Origin: Duganella flavida
GTDB taxonomy: Bacteria; Pseudomonadota; Gammaproteobacteria; Burkholderiales; Burkholderiaceae_D
Assembly (NCBI RefSeq): GCF_009857445.1
Contig: NZ_WWCN01000016.1
Coordinates: forward strand, 1-64,000
Direction of reading: 5' to 3'
DNA: 64,000 nucleotides
Shown: piece by piece, positions 35,069 to 43,503 of the stretch
Numbering within the stretch: position 1 is the stretch's first letter
Layout of the letters: the number at the start of each line of letters is the position of its first letter
Made by a program: the position numbers and the translations under genes
The notes under the pieces: generated by a model
The model's input: the letters and a program-made list of their open reading frames with translations, nothing else
Databases searched by the model: none
What the model was told of the DNA's origin: nothing

Positions 35069-35980
35069 TTAACTCAGCAGGATGCGTGTGGCGCGCGCTA
35101 CGGTGTCGGCGATTTTTTCATGGTCGAACATCGGGTCGCGCGTCAGTTCGTAGGTTGGCAGCAGCAGCGCCACGGTTTGCGCCAGCTGGGTGCTGATGCG
35201 CTCGCGGTAGGCCTGGTCGCGCGGCAGGAACATGCCGTGATCCCACACGTCGCACGCCATCGACAAGCCTTCCAGGTGGCCGCGCAATTGCGTGCGCTGG
35301 TTGCGCTGGTCCTGCTCGGGATGGATGCGGAAGAAGCTGAGCGCGTCCTTGAGGTAGATGCAATCGCTGGTGCTGAGGATGGTCAGCCAGCTGGCCACGT
35401 CCGACACCACGATGTATTTGCGGCCCTGGTACATGCCAAACACCGGACCGGCCGCCGCTTTGCGGAACAGCGCAGTGGTCGGCTCGCCCAGCACGTTGCC
35501 GTTTTGCGTCAGGTGCGTGCCCAGCGAGCGGCCGCCGATCAGGGTGTCCACTTCAGCCAATGGCCGCAGGTGGGCCGGCGCCGGCATTGGGTGGCCGTCT
35601 CCGGTAATCAGCTGGCGTGCCGAACTGACGATGCCCACTTCCGGATGCAGCAGCATGGCTTGCATCATGATGCTGATCTTTTGCGGATGGAACAGGTCGT
35701 CGTCCATCAGGAAATTGACGTAGTCGCCGCGCGCCAGTTCGTAGCAGTTCTGGAAATTCTCCATCGCCGGGCAACTGGCAATGCGGTGGTAGCGGATGCG
35801 TGGATCTGCCGCCACATACGGCGCAAAGCGCTCGCGGGTGCGCTCGTCGTCGCTGTTGTCGCTGACGACGATTTCGAGGTTGGGATAGGTTTGCGCCAGC
35901 GCGCTGCGTAGCGCCAGTTCGGCGTAGTCGGGACGGTTGTGGGTAGGCAGCAAGATGCTGGCCAACGGCAGCGTGGTCAT
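35069..35980 (-). CDS. Family 2 glycosyltransferase
   Basis: Second GT-A enzyme (303 aa) facing the previous gene with no gap. ASILLPTHNRPDYAELALRSAL begins the fold, and FLMDDDLFHPQKISIMM holds the DDD metal-binding motif. I took the ATG at 35980; a GTG at 36004 in frame is possible. Its sequence is close to the C-terminal domain of the large fusion at 45497 (shared ...KIS.MM....P..G.V...), so the two are paralogous. There the DDD motif is lost; here it is intact. Confidence 0.88.
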   Translation of the reverse strand: MTTLPLASILLPTHNRPDYAELALRSALAQTYPNLEIVVSDNSDDERTRERFAPYVAADPRIRYHRIASCPAMENFQNCYELARGDYVNFLMDDDLFHPQKISIMMQAMLLHPEVGIVSSARQLITGDGHPMPAPAHLRPLAEVDTLIGGRSLGTHLTQNGNVLGEPTTALFRKAAAGPVFGMYQGRKYIVVSDVASWLTILSTSDCIYLKDALSFFRIHPEQDQRNQRTQLRGHLEGLSMACDVWDHGMFLPRDQAYRERISTQLAQTVALLLPTYELTRDPMFDHEKIADTVARATRILLS

Positions 35981-36172
35981 GGGTCGATTCTCAAGGTTAG
36001 GCACGCTGACAACAAAGAGCGGCGGGGCCTATCATACCTTGAGGCGCTGCCCGGGAAGAACTTTTATTGCGGGGCTATTTCAGCCCTTTTCCGCAGATAA
36101 ATAGGCCAGCGGAGCCACTTGCTTCTGGTTTAAAATATCCCATCACCATCACCGATCAAGTTAGGTTTGAGC

Positions 36173-37498
36173 ATGAGCGAGCAGTACACCCAGCAGGAAC
36201 TCCGTGAACAAATTCGCGCCCTGGTGGCGCGCTATGGTGCGTTGGCCAGTGCGCCGCGCGCCTTCGAACCGGGCGTGTCCCTGGTGCCGCCGGCCGGCAA
36301 AGTGGTGGGCGCGCCGGAAATGGAGTTGATGGTCGAAGCGTCGCTCGACGCCTGGCTGACCACCGGCCGCTTCAACGACCAGTTCGAAGCCAAGCTGGCC
36401 AAGTTCATCGGCGTGCAATACCTGATTACCGTCAACTCGGGCTCGTCGGCCAACCTAGTGGCGTTCTCGACCCTGACCTCGCCGCGCCTGGGCGCGCGCG
36501 CCATCCTGCCGGGCGATGAAGTGATCGGCGTGGCAGCGGGCTTCCCGACCACCGTCAACCCGATCCTGCAGTTCGGCGCCGTGCCGGTGTTTGTCGACGT
36601 GGAACTGGGCACCTACAACATCGACGCCAGCCAGATCGAAGCGGCCATCGGTCCGAAGACCAAGGCCATCATGCTGGCCCACACACTGGGCAATCCGTAC
36701 AACCTCGACGTGATCGTCGCGCTGTGCAAAAAGCACAATCTGTGGCTGATCGAAGACTGCTGCGACGCGCTCGGCTCGACTTACAACGGCAAGATGGTCG
36801 GCACCTTCGGCGACATCGGCACCATGAGTTTCTACCCGGCCCACCACATCACCATGGGTGAAGGCGGCGCGGTGTTCACCAACAATCCCGAGCTGAAGAT
36901 GATCGCCGAGTCGTTCCGCGACTGGGGCCGCGACTGCTATTGCGCGCCGGGCAAGGACAACACCTGCGGCAAGCGCTTCTGCTGGAAGCTGGGCCAGCTG
37001 CCGGAAGGCTATGACCACAAGTACGTCTACAGCCACCTGGGCTACAACCTCAAGATCACTGACATGCAAGCCGCGTGTGGTCTGGCGCAGATCGACCGTG
37101 CTGCCGACTTCATCCAGGCGCGCAAGGACAACTTCGCCTACCTGACCGCAGGCTTGCAGGACTGTGCCGAATTCCTGGTGCTGCCGGAAGCGACCGAGAA
37201 CTCCGATCCGTCGTGGTTCGGTTTCCCGCTGACCGTCAATCCGGAAGCGAATGTCAGCCGGGTCGACCTGCTGACTTATCTGGACGAGCACAAGATCGGC
37301 ACCCGCCTGCTGTTCGCCGGTAACCTGACCAAGCAGCCTTACATGATCGGCCGCAACTACCGTGTCTCGGGCGAATTGACCAACACTGACCGCGTTATGC
37401 ATGACACCTTCTGGATCGGCCTCTACCCAGGTCTGACCAAGGAAATGCTGGACCACACCATCCAGAAAATCCGCACCTTCTTCGCACTCGATTTCTGA
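36173..37498 (+). CDS. rfbH: CDP-4-keto-6-deoxy-D-glucose 3-dehydrase (E1)
   Basis: PMP- and iron-sulphur-dependent dehydrase removing the C3 hydroxyl in CDP-3,6-dideoxyhexose synthesis (441 aa). It has the DegT/StrS aminotransferase fold with E1 hallmarks. The usual PLP lysine is replaced by histidine (PAHHITMGEGG, His224). The [2Fe-2S] pattern C-x57-C-x-C-x7-C is met exactly by Cys197, Cys255, Cys257 and Cys265. ATG 36173 was preferred over the TTG at 36167. It begins a plus-strand set with an aminotransferase and a thiamine-diphosphate enzyme. The matching RfbF and RfbG genes lie on the minus strand 3-6 kb away. The E3 reductase (ddhD) was not seen. Confidence 0.95.
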   Translation: MSEQYTQQELREQIRALVARYGALASAPRAFEPGVSLVPPAGKVVGAPEMELMVEASLDAWLTTGRFNDQFEAKLAKFIGVQYLITVNSGSSANLVAFSTLTSPRLGARAILPGDEVIGVAAGFPTTVNPILQFGAVPVFVDVELGTYNIDASQIEAAIGPKTKAIMLAHTLGNPYNLDVIVALCKKHNLWLIEDCCDALGSTYNGKMVGTFGDIGTMSFYPAHHITMGEGGAVFTNNPELKMIAESFRDWGRDCYCAPGKDNTCGKRFCWKLGQLPEGYDHKYVYSHLGYNLKITDMQAACGLAQIDRAADFIQARKDNFAYLTAGLQDCAEFLVLPEATENSDPSWFGFPLTVNPEANVSRVDLLTYLDEHKIGTRLLFAGNLTKQPYMIGRNYRVSGELTNTDRVMHDTFWIGLYPGLTKEMLDHTIQKIRTFFALDF

Positions 37499-37509
37499 CG
37501 AGGTAAGCC

Positions 37510-38697
37510 ATGAGAGAGATTTCGGCCAATGCGCTGAAGATTGAAGGCCAGCCGATGTTCAAGGTGCTGGACCGCGCCCGTCGGCTGGAAGCCGAGGGCC
37601 GCAGCATCATTCACCTGGAAATCGGCGACCCGGATTTCTCCACCCCGGACAACATCGTGGCCGCCGCCAAGCGTGCGCTGGACGCCGGCGAGCACCACTA
37701 CACCAGCAGCTGGGGCATCCCGGAATTCCGCCAGGAGATCCGCAAGGTGACCCAGCATTCGCGCGGCTTCCTGCCGGACGAAAACCAGGTGCTGGTGGTG
37801 CCGGGCGCGAACATCGGTATCTTCTACGCCATCTTCTGCCTGGCCAACGCCGGCCAGGAAGTGCTGGTGCCGGATCCGGGCTTCCCGACCTATCTGTCGT
37901 CGATCAAGATGTGCGGCGCCACGGCAGTGCCGTATCCGCTGCACGACAAAAACCAGTTCCGCATCCGCGCCGCTGATATTGAACCGCTGATCACGCCGCG
38001 TACGCGTTTGCTGATCCTGAATTCGCCGCAGAACCCGACCGGCGCCATCACCGAGCGCTGGGCGCTGGAAGAAATCTACGAGCTGGCCGTCAAGCACGAC
38101 TTGTACATTTATTCCGACGAAATCTACGCCCGCATGGTGTACGGCGATTCGGACTTCTTCTCGATCGCCAGCCTGGACCAGTGCCGTGAACGCGTCATCC
38201 TGTCGAACGGCTTCAGCAAGGCGTTTGCTATGACCGGCTGGCGTCTCGGCGTGCTGGTCGCGCCGGACGTGGTGGCGGAACGCATGATGATGCTGCTGCA
38301 AACCACCTCGTCTTGCGTATCGCCGTTCCTGCAGCGCGCCGGCCTGGAAGCCATCACCGGCGACCAGTCGCAAGTGCGCGTGATGATGGATGAGTACCGC
38401 GCCCGCCGCGACTTGCTGGTGGAAGGCCTGCGCGCCATTCCTGGCTTGCAGTGCCATATGCCGGGCGGCGCGTTCTACGCTTTCCCCGACATCCGCGCCT
38501 TCGGCATGACCTCCGAAGCCTTTGCCGAATACATGCTCGACGAAGCTGGCGTGGCGCTGCTGCCCGGCTCTAACTTCGGCGACCAGGGCGAAGGCTTTGT
38601 GCGCATTTGCTACGCCTCCTCGCGCGAGAACATCAGCGAGGCGCTGCGCCGCATCGCCGCTGCTTGCGCCAAGCTGACCATTACTGCAGGAACCTGA
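37510..38697 (+). CDS. Class I/II PLP-dependent aminotransferase
   Basis: Fold-type I aminotransferase of the aspartate/alanine group (395 aa), 11 nt after rfbH with a GAGG site. The cofactor lysine is Lys237 in SNGFSKAFAMTGWRLG. IGDPDFSTPDN and NSPQNPTGAI are other family blocks. It is not a sugar (DegT) aminotransferase. It may supply an amino or 2-oxo acid donor, for example a 2-oxo acid for the next gene's thiamine-diphosphate enzyme. That pairing is inference from adjacency (4 nt). Confidence 0.88.
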   Translation: MREISANALKIEGQPMFKVLDRARRLEAEGRSIIHLEIGDPDFSTPDNIVAAAKRALDAGEHHYTSSWGIPEFRQEIRKVTQHSRGFLPDENQVLVVPGANIGIFYAIFCLANAGQEVLVPDPGFPTYLSSIKMCGATAVPYPLHDKNQFRIRAADIEPLITPRTRLLILNSPQNPTGAITERWALEEIYELAVKHDLYIYSDEIYARMVYGDSDFFSIASLDQCRERVILSNGFSKAFAMTGWRLGVLVAPDVVAERMMMLLQTTSSCVSPFLQRAGLEAITGDQSQVRVMMDEYRARRDLLVEGLRAIPGLQCHMPGGAFYAFPDIRAFGMTSEAFAEYMLDEAGVALLPGSNFGDQGEGFVRICYASSRENISEALRRIAAACAKLTITAGT

Positions 38698-38701
38698 TCC
38701 C

Positions 38702-40519
38702 ATGCCCATGATACGTGTCGCCGATTTTATCGCCTCCTTTGTTTCCGATCAGCTGAACGTCAAGGACGTGTTCATGCTGACCGGCGCCGGCATCATGCAC
38801 TTGACCGATGCTGTGGCTTGCAATCCCAAGCTGCGCGGTGTCTGCGTGCACCACGAGCAAAGCGCTTCGATGGCGCTGGAAGCTTACGCCCGCACCAATG
38901 AAAACATGGGGGTCGGCTATTTCACTACCGGCCCTGGCGCCACCAACGCCATCACCGGCCTGGCCGGCGCCTGGCAGGATACGGTGGCTTGCATGTTCAT
39001 CTCCGGCCAGTCCAAGCGCGTTGAAGCGTCGCACAACGCTGGCGTGCCGGGCCTGCGCCAGTTCGGCGTGCAGGAACTGAACGTGCTGCCGCTGGTGTCG
39101 TCGATTTCGAAATACTCGGTGCAGATCAACGATCCGGCGCAGATTCGCTACGAGCTGGAAAAGGCGACTTTCATCGCCAAGTCCGGCCGTCCCGGTCCGG
39201 TGTGGATTGACGTGCCGATGGATGTGCAGGCGGCCCGCATCGACCCTGAAACGCTGGTCGGCTTCACGCCGGAACCGGCCGACACGGTGCTGCCGACTTC
39301 CACCGATGCGGAGATTGCCGAGATCGCCCAATGGCTGCAAAGCGCCGAGCGTCCGGTCATCATCGCCGGCCGCGGCGTGCGCCTGGCTGGCGCGCGCGAC
39401 CTGCTGCAAAAGCTGGCTACGCAATGGAATATCCCGGTGGTCACGCCTTACCTCGGCATCGACAACCTGCGCCACGACCTCGACATCTACATCGGCAAGA
39501 CCGGCGTCAAGGGCGACCGCCCGGCCAATTTCGCCATGCAGAATTCCGACCTGGTGCTGGCGGTGGGCAGCAGCCTGCACGTGTCCGTGATCGGCTACGA
39601 CTACGGCCAGTTCGGCCGCTCGGCGCGCAAGGTGGTGGTCGATATCGACCTGACCTCGCACAAAAAGAAAACCATCGCCATTGACCGCCTGCTGCACTCG
39701 GACGCCAAGGACTTCCTGCAGCGTCTGATCGCGGCGTTGGAGGCCGCCTCCTTCAAGGGTTCGCCGGAGGCCTGGCTGGCGCGCTGCGTCGAGTGGAAGC
39801 GCCGCTATCCGGTGCTGCTGCCGGAGTACCGTGATACGCCGGGCGCGATCAACATCTATTCCTTCATCGATACGCTGTCCAAGCTGTCGGCCGAGGGCGA
39901 TGTGTTTGTGTCGGATGCCGGTTCGGCTTTCTACGCCACCTCGCAGGCGGTGCAACTGACCAAGGACAACCAGCGTTACCTGCCATCCAGCGCGATGGCG
40001 ACCATGGGCTATTCGCTGCCGGCCGCGATGGGCGTGTCGGCGGCCACCAACGACGGCCGCGTGCTGGCCGTCACCGGCGATGGTTCGTTCCAGCAGAACT
40101 TGCAGGAACTGGCGATGGTGGCGCACTACAACTTCCCGATCAAGCTGTTCGTGCTGAACAACAACGGCTATCTGTCGATCCGCGCCTCGCAAAAGAATTA
40201 CTTCGAGCGCCGCTTCATCGGCGAGAGCCCGGAGTCGGGCGTGCCGATCCCGGATACGCTGAAGATTTGCGCTGCGTATGACATTCCGTGCGAACGTGTG
40301 TCCGACCTGAGCCAGCTGGAAGCGGTGATTGCGCGCGCACTGGCGCATGACGGTCCCTACGTGGTGGATGTAGTGACGCCGCCGGAACAGCTGATTATTC
40401 CGACTGTGTCGTCGCGCGTGAATGCCGATGGCAGCATGTCCTCGCGTCCGCTGGAAGATATGTTCCCGTTCCTGGAGCGCGAGGAATACCTGGGTAATCT
40501 GCTGATCGGAGAAGTCTGA
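38702..40519 (+). CDS. Thiamine-diphosphate enzyme, acetolactate-synthase-like (YerE-type candidate)
   Basis: A 605-residue ThDP enzyme. The N-terminal PYR domain has cofactor-activating Glu52 in HHEQSASMALE. A central domain follows (PVIIAGRGVRLAGA). The PP domain has GDGSFQQN (459 onward) and VLNNNGYLSI. In a locus with RfbF, RfbG and RfbH it resembles YerE of Yersinia pseudotuberculosis O:VI, which adds a two-carbon unit from pyruvate to the CDP-4-keto-3,6-dideoxyhexose to make yersiniose. A plain acetolactate synthase is less likely in this setting, since no small regulatory subunit is present. Its stop codon directly precedes an 80-bp inverted repeat. Confidence 0.85.
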   Translation: MPMIRVADFIASFVSDQLNVKDVFMLTGAGIMHLTDAVACNPKLRGVCVHHEQSASMALEAYARTNENMGVGYFTTGPGATNAITGLAGAWQDTVACMFISGQSKRVEASHNAGVPGLRQFGVQELNVLPLVSSISKYSVQINDPAQIRYELEKATFIAKSGRPGPVWIDVPMDVQAARIDPETLVGFTPEPADTVLPTSTDAEIAEIAQWLQSAERPVIIAGRGVRLAGARDLLQKLATQWNIPVVTPYLGIDNLRHDLDIYIGKTGVKGDRPANFAMQNSDLVLAVGSSLHVSVIGYDYGQFGRSARKVVVDIDLTSHKKKTIAIDRLLHSDAKDFLQRLIAALEAASFKGSPEAWLARCVEWKRRYPVLLPEYRDTPGAINIYSFIDTLSKLSAEGDVFVSDAGSAFYATSQAVQLTKDNQRYLPSSAMATMGYSLPAAMGVSAATNDGRVLAVTGDGSFQQNLQELAMVAHYNFPIKLFVLNNNGYLSIRASQKNYFERRFIGESPESGVPIPDTLKICAAYDIPCERVSDLSQLEAVIARALAHDGPYVVDVVTPPEQLIIPTVSSRVNADGSMSSRPLEDMFPFLEREEYLGNLLIGEV

Positions 40520-40520
40520 C

Positions 40521-40600
40521 CCGTCATTCCCGCGTAGGCGGGAATCCATAGACCGTCAAAGAGTCCGCTGTGTATGGGTTCCCGCCTACGCGGGAACGAC
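40521..40600. repeat. 80-bp inverted repeat with TTCCCGCGTAGGCGGGAA ends
   Basis: Arms of about 29 bp (CGTCATTCCCGCGTAGGCGG and its mirror), each arm itself palindromic, around a 22-bp loop. This is a different family from the GGGGTCAG elements. The CGTCATTCCCGC motif is a commonly dispersed proteobacterial repeat. It lies between convergent genes and supplies the last four codons (VVPA) and the stop of the SDR gene. Confidence 0.85.
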
Positions 40601-41599
40601 GCGGTTCAGCAGCGCTTCCGCCTCGGCCAGCACGCCCGTCAGCGAGCTCCAGGCGGGCGCGTAGCCCAGCGCTGCGGCATCGCGCCGCAGCGAGTAGTAG
40701 TGCGGCTTGGCGCCAGTGGCATTGACTGCCGCCTGCGCGCCGGCCGGCACACCCGCCACCTCATACGACAGGCCAAAGCGCGCCTGCATCGCCTGCAGTA
40801 ATTCCAGCTTGTCCACCGGCGCTTGCGTGTAGCAGTCCAGCACCCGATTGCCGGGTGGTGCCGCCAGTACGCATTCGATCATCTGGTAAAAATCCTGCGG
40901 ATGCAGGTAATCGCGGCGCATGGCATCGGCCGTGGTGCGCAGCGTGGCGCCGTCGCGCACGGCGCGCAAGATATCGCAAATGAAGAAGCGCCCCGACACA
41001 TCCTGGTTGCGGCCGAAGTAGTTGAACACGCGCAGGTCGGTAATGTCGAGCTGTGGCAGGGCGCGGTGGCCGCACTCGGCCACCAGCTTGGCGATGGCGT
41101 AGAAATCCGCTGCGCCCAGCGCATTGACCGGGAAGGTGGCCAGCGTGGCCGGGCCGGCCGGCTGCTGGAAGCTGTGGCCGTAGACCGCGCCGCTGGACAG
41201 GAAAATGTAGCGCCGCTCCGGATGGTGGCGCAAGCCTGCCAGTACCATGTCATCGTGCTGGCGCGTGACCTCGAAGATGGCGGCGCCCATTTCGGCCACG
41301 CGCTGCGGCGCGCCGGCGCCGACGAAGTTGATCACCGCATCGTGCGGTTGGCTGCCGTATTGCTCGTAGCGGTACAGCGCGCAGCGGCCCTGCAGGCCAT
41401 GCTGGCTGAGCCAGCGTTCGCTGGCAGCCAGGTCGCGCACATACAGCTGCAGCCGGGCTGTGCCGGTGGCGGCCAGCGACAGCACCAGGTCACGCGCGAT
41501 GGCGCTGCTGGCGCCCAGTAGGGCAATGCTGCCGCTGAACGGTGGGCGCGGCACCGCAGCCGCCGCAATGCTGCCGGCCGGCTGCGCGGGCGTGCTCAT
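40586..41599 (-). CDS. NAD(P)-dependent epimerase/dehydratase-like SDR
   Basis: Extended short-chain dehydrogenase (337 aa) acting on a nucleotide sugar. It has a nucleotide-binding loop IALLGASSAIARDLV (a relaxed GxxGxxG), the active-site LSSGAVYG serine and the FYAIAK Tyr/Lys pair. The ATG at 41599 overlaps the rfbG stop by 4 nt; a longer reading to 41989 would lie inside rfbG. By position it is the candidate reductase or epimerase that finishes the CDP-sugar (the YerF-like role), but this is not demonstrable from sequence alone. The C-terminus VVPA and the stop come from the inverted repeat. Confidence 0.85.
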   Translation of the reverse strand: MSTPAQPAGSIAAAAVPRPPFSGSIALLGASSAIARDLVLSLAATGTARLQLYVRDLAASERWLSQHGLQGRCALYRYEQYGSQPHDAVINFVGAGAPQRVAEMGAAIFEVTRQHDDMVLAGLRHHPERRYIFLSSGAVYGHSFQQPAGPATLATFPVNALGAADFYAIAKLVAECGHRALPQLDITDLRVFNYFGRNQDVSGRFFICDILRAVRDGATLRTTADAMRRDYLHPQDFYQMIECVLAAPPGNRVLDCYTQAPVDKLELLQAMQARFGLSYEVAGVPAGAQAAVNATGAKPHYYSLRRDAAALGYAPAWSSLTGVLAEAEALLNRVVPA

Positions 41600-42678
41600 G
41601 CTACCGCCGGCTGGCTGTGCTGGTACTCGGCAATCTGCGCCAGCGTGAAGGTGCGCATGTCGGCGCCTTGCACGTGGGCGCGGTGCCAGCCGACGATCTG
41701 GTCGATGGTGTGGCCCAAGTGCCAGCGCGGCTGCCAGTTCAGGCGCGCGCGCGCCTTGGAGCAGTCGAGCTTGAGGTAGTGGGCTTCGTGTGGCTGCGGC
41801 GCTGCATCCAGTTCCCAAGCAGCGCCGTCGCCCCAGCTGTCGCACAGGCGGCCGATGATCCATTCGACCGGACGGGCATCGATATCGTGCGGGCCGAAGT
41901 TGAAGCCTTCGGCAAATGCCGCGCCATGCTGGTACAGGTGCTGAGCCAAGGTCAGGTAGCCCGACAGCGGTTCCAGCACGTGCTGCCACGGACGGATCGC
42001 GTGCGGGCTGCGGATGCGCACCGGCTGGCCGGCGGCAATCGCGCGCACCATGTCGGGTATCAGGCGGTCCTCGGCCCAGTCGCCGCCACCTATCACGTTA
42101 CCAGCGCGGCCCGAGGCCAGCGCCACGCCATGCTCGGCGTATTTTTCAGGATTGAAAAAGGACGAGCGGTAGCCGGCCGTCACCAGCTCGGCGCAGGCCT
42201 TGCTGTTGCTGTAGGGGTCGTAGCCGCCGAAGGCTTCGTTCTCGCGGTAGCCCCAGGCCCATTCCTTGTTCTCGTAGCACTTGTCGCTGGTGACGTTGAC
42301 CACTGCCTTGATGCCAGGCGTATTGCGCACCGCTTCAAAGAAGTTGACCAGGCCCATGACGTTGGTGGCGTAGGTCTCTACCGGATTGGCGTAGGAATAG
42401 CGCACCAGCGCTTGCGCCGCCATGTGGATCACGATTTCCGGCTTGGCGTCCTGCATGGCTTGTTGCAAGGCGGCGGCGTCGCGGATGTCGCCCTCGATCG
42501 AGGTCATGCCGTCGGCCACAGCGGCCGTGGCAAACAAACTAGGCTGGCTTGGCGGCGCCAGCGCGTAGCCGGTTACCACTGCGCCCAGCTGCTGCAGCCA
42601 CAGGCTCAGCCAGCTGCCCTTGAAACCGGTGTGGCCGGTCAGGAAGACCCGCTTGCCCTGCCAGAATGCTGCGTCCAT
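41596..42678 (-). CDS. rfbG: CDP-glucose 4,6-dehydratase
   Basis: Converts CDP-glucose to CDP-4-keto-6-deoxyglucose (360 aa). Extended SDR with the NAD loop GHTGFKGSWLSLW, VTSDKCYEN, the Tyr-Lys pair in DPYSNSKACAE, and the RAGNVIGGGDW signature of CDP/GDP-sugar dehydratases. The start at 42678 overlaps the rfbF stop (TAATG), which sets the operon order rfbF-rfbG-SDR. Its product is the substrate of RfbH at 36173. Confidence 0.95.
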   Translation of the reverse strand: MDAAFWQGKRVFLTGHTGFKGSWLSLWLQQLGAVVTGYALAPPSQPSLFATAAVADGMTSIEGDIRDAAALQQAMQDAKPEIVIHMAAQALVRYSYANPVETYATNVMGLVNFFEAVRNTPGIKAVVNVTSDKCYENKEWAWGYRENEAFGGYDPYSNSKACAELVTAGYRSSFFNPEKYAEHGVALASGRAGNVIGGGDWAEDRLIPDMVRAIAAGQPVRIRSPHAIRPWQHVLEPLSGYLTLAQHLYQHGAAFAEGFNFGPHDIDARPVEWIIGRLCDSWGDGAAWELDAAPQPHEAHYLKLDCSKARARLNWQPRWHLGHTIDQIVGWHRAHVQGADMRTFTLAQIAEYQHSQPAVA

Positions 42679-43448
42679 TACCACGCCTTCCACGGCGCTT
42701 TGCCGCTTTGCCACAGGTCTTCCAGGTGCATCTTGTCGCGCAGGGTGTCCATCGGTTGCCAGAAGCCTGGGTGGCGGAAGGCATCGATCTGGCCTTCGGC
42801 GGCCAGCCGTTCCATCGGTTCTTTTTCCCAGGTGGTGCTGTCGTCGGCGATGTAGTCGATGACCTTGGGCGACAGCACGAAGTAGCCGCCGTTGACCCAG
42901 GCGCCGTCGCCCTGTGGTTTTTCCTTGAAGCTGGTGATGCTCTGGCCGTCGATGTCGACCGCGCCGAAGCGGCCCGGCGGCTGCACCGCCGTCATCGTGG
43001 CCAGCTTGCCGTGCGCCTTGTGGAAGGCGATCGAGGCGCCGATGTCGAGGTCGGACACGCCGTCGCCGTAGGTGAAGCAGAAGGCTTCATCCTTGGCCAC
43101 GTGCTCGCGCACGCGCTTGAGGCGGCCGCCGGTCAGGGTGTCGGCGCCGGTGTCGATCAGGGTCACACGCCATGGTTCGGCGTGGCGCTCGTGCACTTCC
43201 ATGCTGTTCTGTTGCAAGTCGAAGGTGACGTCCGAGGTGTGCAGGAAGTAGTTGGCGAAGAACTCCTTGATGACGTAGCCGCGATAACCGCAGCAAATCA
43301 CGAAATCGTTGATGCCGTGGCTGGAGTAGCTTTTCAGGATGTGCCAGAGGATGGGCTTGCCGCCGACTTCGATCATCGGCTTAGGTTTGACCGTGGTCTC
43401 TTCGCTGAGCCGCGTGCCCAGGCCACCTGCCAATATGACTGCTTTCAT
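42678..43448 (-). CDS. rfbF: Glucose-1-phosphate cytidylyltransferase
   Basis: Makes CDP-glucose from CTP and glucose-1-phosphate, the first step of CDP-dideoxysugar synthesis (256 aa). The nucleotidyltransferase signature is LAGGLGTRLSEETTVKPKPM, followed by GKPILWHI, the family-specific CCGYRGYVIKEFFANYF and the metal-binding YGDGVSDLD. The length is typical. It lies 55 nt downstream of the GSCFA gene on the same strand. Confidence 0.96.
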   Translation of the reverse strand: MKAVILAGGLGTRLSEETTVKPKPMIEVGGKPILWHILKSYSSHGINDFVICCGYRGYVIKEFFANYFLHTSDVTFDLQQNSMEVHERHAEPWRVTLIDTGADTLTGGRLKRVREHVAKDEAFCFTYGDGVSDLDIGASIAFHKAHGKLATMTAVQPPGRFGAVDIDGQSITSFKEKPQGDGAWVNGGYFVLSPKVIDYIADDSTTWEKEPMERLAAEGQIDAFRHPGFWQPMDTLRDKMHLEDLWQSGKAPWKAW

Positions 43449-43503
43449 GGATTCCCCGTGGTGTGTGATGCGTAGATGTTCGCCATATTATCGTAGAGCG
43501 TGT

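Noticed and set aside
36072..36090. GGGCT-ATTTC-AGCCC hairpin plus T4 between divergent genes
   Set aside because: Only a 5-bp stem, a short T-run and no gene upstream for it to terminate on that strand.
41600..41989. N-terminal extension of the SDR gene upstream of 41599
   Set aside because: It lies wholly inside rfbG in another frame, and the SDR fold begins after the ATG at 41599, which has a standard 4-nt overlap.
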